A DNA stretch of 10,653 bases from DATDCY01 sp031406795 [NCBI: Candidatus Rokuibacteriota bacterium] (GTDB lineage Bacteria > JAUVQV01): positions 1 to 10,653 of the forward strand of contig JANOHV010000113.1 of assembly GCA_031406795.1 (NCBI GenBank), in the 5' to 3' direction. Position 1 is the first letter of the stretch. Each line of letters opens with the position of its first letter. A program made the translations under genes and the position numbers. The notes under the pieces were generated by a model. That model ran no database searches. It saw nothing but the letters and a program-made list of their open reading frames with translations, and was not told the origin of the DNA. Positions 5,749-10,653 of this stretch are shown here, piece after piece.

Positions 5749-7563
5749 ATGACTCCGGACGCGCCGCGCCGCAGAACCCTCCACGTCGCCTGCGCGCTGA
5801 TCGAACACGGCGGGCTTGTGCTGTCGGTCCGCCGCAGCGCGACGATGAGCCTGCCGCTGAAGTGGGAGTTTCCCGGCGGCAAGATCGAGCACGGCGAGAG
5901 CGCCGCCGGCTGCCTGCGCCGCGAATTGCGCGAAGAGCTCGGGGTCGAGGTGGAAATCGGGACCGCCCTGCCGACCACCGCGCACGATTACCCGGAGTTC
6001 TCGGTCGTCCTGTATCCATTCCGCTGCTGGATCACCGCGGGCGAGCCGACGCTGCACGAGCACGCCGAGGCGCGCTGGCTCTCCCCCGCCGACCTCTTCA
6101 CCGTGGACTGGGCCGCCGCGGACCTGCCGGTGCTCGATGCCTGGAGAGCGGCGGCGGGGAACTTTTACGAGTTCACGGCTTCCAATCAGCGGTATCATGG
6201 GCCGACAACAACAGACGAGGAGCAGTCGATGACGGCGAAAACACGATCTCTGGCGGCGCTGGCGCTCGGCGCCGCTCTGCTGGGCGGGTGCGCGGCGGCG
6301 CGCGTGCCGGCGGACGACAACGGCCTGAGCCCCTACCCGCTCACGAAGAGCCTCAAGGCCGGCGACATCATCCATCTGCCGACTGGCACTTCCATGAACT
6401 TCGATCAGGCGATGGAGATGATCGCCGCGGCGAAGATCATCTACGTCGGCGAGATGCACACCAACCTCCAGGCTCACGAAGTGCAGCGACGCATCATCGA
6501 GGAACTCGAACGGCGCTTTCCGGGCAAGGTCGCCATCGGCATGGAGATGTTCCGCGAGCCGCAACAGGCGGCGCTCGATCGCTGGACGCGCGGCGAGCTC
6601 ACCGAAATGGGTTTTCTCAAGGAGTCGAAGTGGTACGACAACTGGGGCTCCGACTTCGGGCTCTACCGCGGCATCCTGACCTTCGCTCGCGACCACCGCA
6701 TCGACGTGCGCGCGCTCAACCCCTCGAAGGAGATCCAGAAGCACTTCGCCCAGGCCGGCCCCGGGCCGCTGCCGCCCGAAATCGCCGGGAAGATCCCGGA
6801 AACCGACTTCACCGACCCCTTCCAGCGCGCCCTGCTCGAGGCGATCTTCAAGGGTCACGAGACGGGGAAAAAGCCCCCCGCCGCGGAGGCCGAGGACCCG
6901 ATTGCGCAGCTTCTCGCGCAGGCCCCCGTGCGCGACAGCGCGGCGAGGACCAGGATGTTCGAGAGCTTCTACCGCACCCAGATCCTCTGGGAGGAGTCGA
7001 TGGCCGCGAATATCGTCGACTACCTCCAGAGCCCCGCCGGGGAAGGCAAGAAGATGGTCGTGATCGCGGGCGGCTTCCACGTGCGCTACGGGCTCGGCGT
7101 GCCGCGCAAGGCGCTGCGCCGCTGCGCGTGGCCCTTCGTGATCGTGCTGCCGACGGAGCTTTCGATCCCGGAGGAACTCAGGGACGAGTTGACCATGGAC
7201 GTCGCGCCGCCCGAAATCCCGCTGCTCACCGGGGACTTCGCCTGCATGGTCCCGTACGAGGGCGTCGAGACCAGGAAGGTACGCCTCGGCGTCATGATGC
7301 GCGTCGACGCCGGGACGGTGTTCATCGACAAGGTGCTGCCGGGCTCGCCGGCGGAGCAGGTCGGGCTCAAGGCCGGCGACGCCTTCGTCTCCCTCGACGA
7401 TTTTCCCGTCACGGAACAGGGCGACGTGGTCCTCGTGATCGCCACCAAGCAGCCGGGCGATTGGGTGAAGGTCCGCGTGCGCCGCGATGGCGACGAACTG
7501 CTCTTCGCGCCGCTGCTCGCGCTTCCGCCGGAACAGCCCGCCGGGCACCACGCGAACCCCTAG
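5749..7563 (+). CDS. MutT-like NUDIX domain read in frame into ChaN-like lipoprotein (604-aa open frame)
   Basis: From ATG 5749 the frame is open without a stop through the NUDIX domain and the following lipoprotein gene. Residues 1-160 are a MutT-type nucleotide pyrophosphohydrolase: WEFPGGKIEHGES followed by a complete NUDIX box, G-x5-E-x7-REL-x-EE-x-GV (from about residue 44), then the family's HDYPEF, a WLSPADL segment and a closing DLPVLDAW near residue 130. Such enzymes hydrolyse oxidised or modified (d)NTPs such as 8-oxo-dGTP in the cytoplasm. They normally stop soon after this point. Here about 28 low-complexity residues follow, then the lipoprotein's own start (6229). An enzyme fused ahead of a signal peptide makes little sense, so either a short NUDIX protein has lost its stop, a single-base error hides it, or only the internal start yields the lipoprotein. 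In the +2 frame a TGA at 6230-6232 would overlap ATG 6229 as ATGA. No clear RBS precedes 5749. Confidence 0.6.
   Translation: MTPDAPRRRTLHVACALIEHGGLVLSVRRSATMSLPLKWEFPGGKIEHGESAAGCLRRELREELGVEVEIGTALPTTAHDYPEFSVVLYPFRCWITAGEPTLHEHAEARWLSPADLFTVDWAAADLPVLDAWRAAAGNFYEFTASNQRYHGPTTTDEEQSMTAKTRSLAALALGAALLGGCAAARVPADDNGLSPYPLTKSLKAGDIIHLPTGTSMNFDQAMEMIAAAKIIYVGEMHTNLQAHEVQRRIIEELERRFPGKVAIGMEMFREPQQAALDRWTRGELTEMGFLKESKWYDNWGSDFGLYRGILTFARDHRIDVRALNPSKEIQKHFAQAGPGPLPPEIAGKIPETDFTDPFQRALLEAIFKGHETGKKPPAAEAEDPIAQLLAQAPVRDSAARTRMFESFYRTQILWEESMAANIVDYLQSPAGEGKKMVVIAGGFHVRYGLGVPRKALRRCAWPFVIVLPTELSIPEELRDELTMDVAPPEIPLLTGDFACMVPYEGVETRKVRLGVMMRVDAGTVFIDKVLPGSPAEQVGLKAGDAFVSLDDFPVTEQGDVVLVIATKQPGDWVKVRVRRDGDELLFAPLLALPPEQPAGHHANP
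6217..6222 (+). promoter_or_regulatory. Shine-Dalgarno sequence for internal start at 6229
   Basis: GAGGAG lies 6 nt before ATG 6229, an ideal spacing. It decides that the lipoprotein is translated from its own start although the upstream NUDIX frame runs through it. Confidence 0.7.
6229..7563 (+). CDS. ChaN-like (DUF399/Tiki superfamily) lipoprotein with C-terminal PDZ domain
   Basis: The product has 444 residues from ATG 6229. A lipoprotein signal (LAALALGAALLGG-C21, +2 Ala) implies an outer-membrane periplasmic lipoprotein. Residues about 65-310 match the ChaN/haem-binding-uptake family: IIYVGEMHTNLQAHE (70-84), VAIGMEMF (101-108), a W-Y-DNWGSDFGLYR segment (135-147), NIVDYLQ and GGFHVRYGLGVPRK (281-294). 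These conserved acidic and histidine residues are the metal/haem-site residues of the wider Tiki/TraB/EreA-like fold. ChaN proteins have been linked to haem-iron uptake, and Tiki relatives are metalloproteases, so the exact activity here is open. Residues about 350-430 are a PDZ domain (VRLGVMM ... VLPGSPAEQVGLKAGD ... PGDWVKVRVRRDG), suggesting binding of protein C-termini or a regulated protease-like function. The 20-nt gap to the next gene suggests co-transcription. Confidence 0.85.
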   Translation: MTAKTRSLAALALGAALLGGCAAARVPADDNGLSPYPLTKSLKAGDIIHLPTGTSMNFDQAMEMIAAAKIIYVGEMHTNLQAHEVQRRIIEELERRFPGKVAIGMEMFREPQQAALDRWTRGELTEMGFLKESKWYDNWGSDFGLYRGILTFARDHRIDVRALNPSKEIQKHFAQAGPGPLPPEIAGKIPETDFTDPFQRALLEAIFKGHETGKKPPAAEAEDPIAQLLAQAPVRDSAARTRMFESFYRTQILWEESMAANIVDYLQSPAGEGKKMVVIAGGFHVRYGLGVPRKALRRCAWPFVIVLPTELSIPEELRDELTMDVAPPEIPLLTGDFACMVPYEGVETRKVRLGVMMRVDAGTVFIDKVLPGSPAEQVGLKAGDAFVSLDDFPVTEQGDVVLVIATKQPGDWVKVRVRRDGDELLFAPLLALPPEQPAGHHANP

Positions 7564-7568
7564 CCGCG

Positions 7569-7574
7569 AGGAGG
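7569..7574 (+). promoter_or_regulatory. Shine-Dalgarno sequence for the PD40 propeller gene
   Basis: AGGAGG lies 9 nt before ATG 7584 and fixes the start, since the same frame is open far upstream (to before 5700) without coding character. Confidence 0.7.
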
Positions 7575-7583
7575 TCGACGCCG

Positions 7584-8648
7584 ATGACCCGCCTGAAGAC
7601 GCTGATCCCCGTACTCGCCGCCGGGATCTCCCTGCTCCTCCCGGCGTCGCTGGTTCACGCCGCCGACGGCGCCGCCGCCCCGCGCGAACCCGAGGAGCGG
7701 CACCTGGCCAACGTCCGCCAGCTGACCTCCGGCGGCCAGAACGCCGAGGCCTACTTCTCGGCCGACGGCACGCGCATCATCTTTCAGTCCACCCGGCCGC
7801 CGTACGACTGCGACCAGATTTTCACGATGAACCTCGACGGCGGCGACGCGCGTCTTGTCTCCGGCGGCGCCGGCCGCACCACCTGCGCGTTCTTCCTCCC
7901 CGACGGCAAGGGCTTCGTCTACGCCTCCACGCACCTCGCGGGCGACGCCTGCCCCCCGCCGCCCGACCGCAGCCAGGGGTACATCTGGGCGCTCTACCCC
8001 GGGTACGACATCTTCCTCGGCACCGCCGCGGGCGGGGCGCCGGTGCGCCTGACCGACACCCCCGGCTACGACGCCGAAGCCGCCGTCTCCCCCGATGGCC
8101 GCCGTGTCGTCTTCACGTCGGTCCGCGACGGGGACCTGGAGCTCTACACGATGAAGACCGACGGTGGCGACGTGAAGCGTCTGACCAACCGGGTCGGCTT
8201 CGACGGCGGCCCGTTCTACTCCTGGGACGGCAAGTTCATCGTCTACCGCAGCAACTACCTCGACGACCCGAAAGAGATCGGCGAGTACCGGGCGCTGCTG
8301 GGCAAGGGGCTGATGCGGCCGACGCGGGCGGAAATCTTCTTCATGAACGCCGACGGCAGCGGTCAGACCCAGGTGACGAAAACGGGCGACGCCAACTGGA
8401 GTCCCTTCATGCACCCGAACAACCGGCAGATCATCTACTCCTCGAACATGCACGACCCGCAGAAACGCACGTTCTCGCTGTACACGGTCAACACGGACGG
8501 CAGCGGCACCGAGCGGGTGACCTCCGGGGCGCGTTTCGACAGTTTCCCGATGTTCAACCGTGAGGGCACCAAGCTGCTTTTCTGCTCGACACGCAACGCC
8601 AAAGAGCCGCACGAGTTCAACATCTTCATCGCCGACTGGGTGCCGTGA
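7584..8648 (+). CDS. Periplasmic TolB-like PD40 beta-propeller protein
   Basis: The product has 354 residues. A Sec signal peptide (MTRLKTLIPVLAAGISLLLP...VHA-A, cleavage near residue 26) sends it to the periplasm. The rest is a WD40-like PD40 propeller: blades with FSADGTRIIFQST (58-70), FLPDGKGFVYAST (104-116), VSPDGRRVVFTSV (168-180), YSWDGKFIVYRSN (212-224), HPNNRQIIYSSN (277-288) and NREGTKLLFCSTR (325-337), interleaved with Y/F-T-M-N-x-DG(S)G strands. This is the TolB C-terminal fold, but the TolB N-terminal domain is missing and no pal/tolA neighbour is visible, so it is not TolB itself. Such propellers usually bind peptides or proteins; an accessory role to the downstream peptidase is possible (inference). 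Four cysteines (C76, C101, C123, C334) could form disulphides. It starts 20 nt after the ChaN-like gene. Confidence 0.88.
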   Translation: MTRLKTLIPVLAAGISLLLPASLVHAADGAAAPREPEERHLANVRQLTSGGQNAEAYFSADGTRIIFQSTRPPYDCDQIFTMNLDGGDARLVSGGAGRTTCAFFLPDGKGFVYASTHLAGDACPPPPDRSQGYIWALYPGYDIFLGTAAGGAPVRLTDTPGYDAEAAVSPDGRRVVFTSVRDGDLELYTMKTDGGDVKRLTNRVGFDGGPFYSWDGKFIVYRSNYLDDPKEIGEYRALLGKGLMRPTRAEIFFMNADGSGQTQVTKTGDANWSPFMHPNNRQIIYSSNMHDPQKRTFSLYTVNTDGSGTERVTSGARFDSFPMFNREGTKLLFCSTRNAKEPHEFNIFIADWVP

Positions 8649-8820
8649 TCGGGGAGGGCGAGAAACCCGGGCGTTCCCGTTCGTCGCTTCGGGGTCCTGC
8701 CTGCCACCCCGCCGCTGGTGTGGTCGCTGCGGACCTCCATCGGCCTCGCTACGCTCCCCCGCTGGAGACCTCCCCTTCGCGCCACCCCTCACGCTCCAGG
8801 CGATGATCAGTAGAAGCGAG
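8649..8820. other. Intergenic gap before the M1 peptidase gene
   Basis: 172 bp of G+C-rich sequence follow the propeller gene. I see no T-run terminator; a weak inverted pair CTCCA/TGGAG is present around 8736-8767. In the peptidase frame the sequence is open upstream with another ATG at 8803, so the true start is uncertain, but no signal-like peptide is encoded before 8821. Read-through from the upstream genes is possible. Confidence 0.3.
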
Positions 8821-10653
8821 ATGCCCCGTATGAGCATGAGTGAATTGCGGCGTTCGACTGCGATCGCTGCCGCGTTGTGTTTGGTTTTGATCACAGGACC
8901 CGTTGAGGCAGCGTCGATCCTCCACCACGACCTTGAGGTGCGGCTCGAGCCGGCAACGCACACGCTCGCCGTGCGCGACCGCATCACTTTCCCGGCGGCG
9001 ACGCCGCGCGAACTCGTCGTGCTGCTGCACCCCGGCCTCGCGCCGCGCGTCGAGGAGTCGACCGCGACGCTCGCCGCCCTCGAGAGCGGCGATGACGCGG
9101 CCGTCGCGACGCGCTACCGTCTCTCGCTTGCGCCGGGCGTCGACACCGTCACCCTGAGCTACCGCGGCGTGATCGACCACCCGCTCGAGCAGGTCGGCGA
9201 GGAGTACGCCCGCGGGCAGACGGAGACGCGGGGGACCATCTCCCCCGGGGGCGTGTACCTCGCGGGAGCCGCGCGCTGGTACCCGCAGTTCGAGGCGGGG
9301 GGGCTCTTCAGCGCCACCTTGAGCGTCGATCTCCCCGAGGGCTGGGACGCGGTGAGCCAGGGCGTCCGGGCCGGCCACGAGATCACCGACGGCCGCCGGC
9401 GCGTGCGCTGGGAATCCCGCGAGCCGCAGGACGATCTGTGTCTCGTCGCCGATCGCTACACGGAGTACGGCGCCCGCGCCGGCGGCGTCGAGGCCATGGT
9501 CTTCCTGCGCGCCCCGGACGACGCGCTCGCCCGGCAGTACCTGGAGGCGACCACGGGGTATCTGGCGCTCTACGCTTCGCTCATCGGCCCCTACCCGTAC
9601 GGCAAGTGGGCGGCGGTGGAGAACTTCTGGGAGACCGGGTACGGCCTGCCATCCTTCACGCTGCTCGGGCCGAAGGTCATCCGCTTCCCTTTCATTCTGC
9701 ACAGCTCCTACCCGCACGAGATCCTGCACTCGTGGTGGGGGAACGGAGTCTTCGCCGACACGGCGGGCGGCAACTGGTCCGAGGGGCTGACCGCGTACCT
9801 CGCCGATCACCTCGTCAAGGAGCAGCGGGGCGAAGGGGCCGAGTACCGGCAGACGACGCTGCAGAAGTACGCCGACTACGTGCTCTCCGGCCGCGACCTG
9901 CCGCTGAGCGATTTTCGCTCGCGCCACGGCTCCGTGACGGAGGCCGTCGGCTACGGCAAGAGCCTGATGCTCTTCCACCTGCTGCGTCTCGAGCTCGGCG
10001 ACGCCGCCTTCGTCGGGGGGCTGCGCGAGTTCTGGGGCCGGATGCGCTTCGCGACCGCGTCGTTCGCCGATCTCCGCCGCGCTTTCGAGCAAGCTTCGGG
10101 AAGGGAGCTCGGCTGGTTCTTCGACCAGTGGGTGACCCGCACCGGCGCCCCGCAGCTGCGTCTGCGAGGGGCTCGTGCCGCCGGCCCGGACGGACGCGAT
10201 CTGGCATTGACGCTTGAGCAGACGCAGGCCGGCGACCCCTACCGTCTGCGCGTGCCGGTGGCGGTCACCGTAGAGGGCGGCGCCGAAGCGGTCGTCGCGG
10301 TCCTCGAGATGACCGGGCGCACCCTCGAGACGACCATCCCCGGTCTCCCGGGTCGCCCGCTGCGCGTGGACGTCGACCCCGGGTTCGATCTCTTCCGCAG
10401 GCTCGACCGCAACGAGATCCCGCCGGCGCTGAGCCAGGCCTTCGGCGCGGACAAGGCGCTGGTCCTGCTGCCGGCAGCCGCGCCGCCGGCGCTCGCCGCA
10501 GCCTATCGCGACCTTGCCGGCGCGATCGGGCGCTCGGGCCCCGGCGACGTCGAGATCCGCGAAGACCGGGAGTTCACCGATCTGCCCCCCGATCGGGCGA
10601 TCTTTCTGCTCGGGTGGGAGAACCGGTTCCTGCCCGCCCTGCGCGGCGCGATC
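8821..10653 (+). CDS. Secreted M1-family zinc metallopeptidase, 3' end outside window (partial)
   Basis: The frame is open from ATG 8821 to the right edge (611 residues). A signal peptide (core about residues 12-26, ending VEAAS) implies export; ATGs at 8830 and 8836 are alternative starts and none has a strong RBS. An N-terminal beta domain (VRLEPATHTLAVRDRITF) fits M1 aminopeptidases. The catalytic domain has VENFWETGYGLPSF (267-280) in place of GxMEN, the zinc motif HEILH (299-303) followed by SWWGN, and glutamate E321 in NWSEGLTAYLADH as third ligand. Y378 in VGYGKSLMLFHLL is the likely transition-state tyrosine. The distance from the second histidine to the glutamate is one residue shorter than the usual HEXXH-x18-E. 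LREFWGRMRF..A.FADLRRAFE..SG..L.WFFDQWV (402-437) is the usual M1 end, followed by a beta-rich domain (about 445-523) and an unassigned C-terminal part. Probably cleaves peptides in the periplasm or outside the cell. Confidence 0.88.
   Translation, partial: MPRMSMSELRRSTAIAAALCLVLITGPVEAASILHHDLEVRLEPATHTLAVRDRITFPAATPRELVVLLHPGLAPRVEESTATLAALESGDDAAVATRYRLSLAPGVDTVTLSYRGVIDHPLEQVGEEYARGQTETRGTISPGGVYLAGAARWYPQFEAGGLFSATLSVDLPEGWDAVSQGVRAGHEITDGRRRVRWESREPQDDLCLVADRYTEYGARAGGVEAMVFLRAPDDALARQYLEATTGYLALYASLIGPYPYGKWAAVENFWETGYGLPSFTLLGPKVIRFPFILHSSYPHEILHSWWGNGVFADTAGGNWSEGLTAYLADHLVKEQRGEGAEYRQTTLQKYADYVLSGRDLPLSDFRSRHGSVTEAVGYGKSLMLFHLLRLELGDAAFVGGLREFWGRMRFATASFADLRRAFEQASGRELGWFFDQWVTRTGAPQLRLRGARAAGPDGRDLALTLEQTQAGDPYRLRVPVAVTVEGGAEAVVAVLEMTGRTLETTIPGLPGRPLRVDVDPGFDLFRRLDRNEIPPALSQAFGADKALVLLPAAAPPALAAAYRDLAGAIGRSGPGDVEIREDREFTDLPPDRAIFLLGWENRFLPALRGAI

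Noticed and set aside
5692-7551. A 619-codon open frame on the minus strand opposite the NUDIX/ChaN region.
   Set aside because: Its translation is rich in H, R, D, V and has no recognisable domain, while the plus strand encodes clear NUDIX, ChaN and PDZ domains. Long antisense frames are normal in high-G+C DNA.
5670-7583. Upstream extension of the propeller frame back to 5670.
   Set aside because: The extension is arginine-rich shadow sequence over the ChaN gene; a strong RBS and signal peptide place the start at 7584.
7584-8648. Calling the PD40 propeller gene tolB.
   Set aside because: The TolB N-terminal domain is absent, and no pal or tolQRA neighbour is present.
7560-10092. Long minus-strand open frames (7560-8987 and 8749-10092) opposite the propeller and peptidase genes.
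   Set aside because: No domain or signal is visible and they are fully antisense to genes with clear motifs (PD40 blades, HEILH).

Overview
The window is high-G+C DNA coding for cell-envelope and secreted proteins, almost certainly from a Gram-negative bacterium. The signs are two lipoprotein signal peptides, several Sec-type signal peptides and periplasmic-type beta-propeller and metallopeptidase domains. Domain style (secreted FN3/choice-of-anchor D proteins, FG-GAP arrays, an MshEN protein, a PrsT-like TPR lipoprotein) fits a deltaproteobacterial (Desulfuromonadia/Geobacter-like) or similar uncultured lineage. That placement is inference; there is no rRNA or marker gene here.

Layout. (1) 1-479, minus strand: N-terminal part of a TPR lipoprotein running off the left edge. 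(2) 480-770: divergent regulatory region with a CRP/FNR-type dyad TGTGA-N6-TCACA at 657-672. (3) 771-2300, plus: secreted protein with one FN3 domain and three near-identical 126-aa choice-of-anchor D (ASH-like) repeats. (4) 2301-2485: convergent intergenic region with strong hairpins and a possible dispersed repeat. (5) 2486-3328, minus: a small protein with a cytoplasmic MshEN (GspE N-terminal, potential c-di-GMP binding) domain, one membrane helix and an outside domain. (6) 3329-3522: spacer with a perfect 18-bp palindrome just upstream of the MshEN gene's RBS. (7) 3523-5553, minus: secreted protein with an FN3 domain paralogous to that in (3), three 100-aa PKD-like repeats and six 44-aa FG-GAP/VCBS repeats. 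(8) 5554-5748: divergent promoter region. (9) 5749-10653, plus: a co-directional set of MutT-like NUDIX domain, ChaN-like lipoprotein with C-terminal PDZ, PD40 (TolB-like) beta-propeller and M1-family zinc peptidase, the last running off the right edge.

How they may work together. The left half looks like a surface/adhesion module: two secreted repeat proteins sharing an FN3 type, with a membrane-bound possible c-di-GMP sensor in the same orientation as one of them. The right half looks like an envelope set: outer-membrane lipoprotein, periplasmic propeller and exported peptidase, headed by a housekeeping NUDIX domain. The oddest point is that the NUDIX frame has no stop codon and runs in frame straight into the ChaN lipoprotein, which nevertheless has its own excellent Shine-Dalgarno sequence and lipoprotein signal.

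No RNA gene, CRISPR array, transposase or phage gene was recognised.
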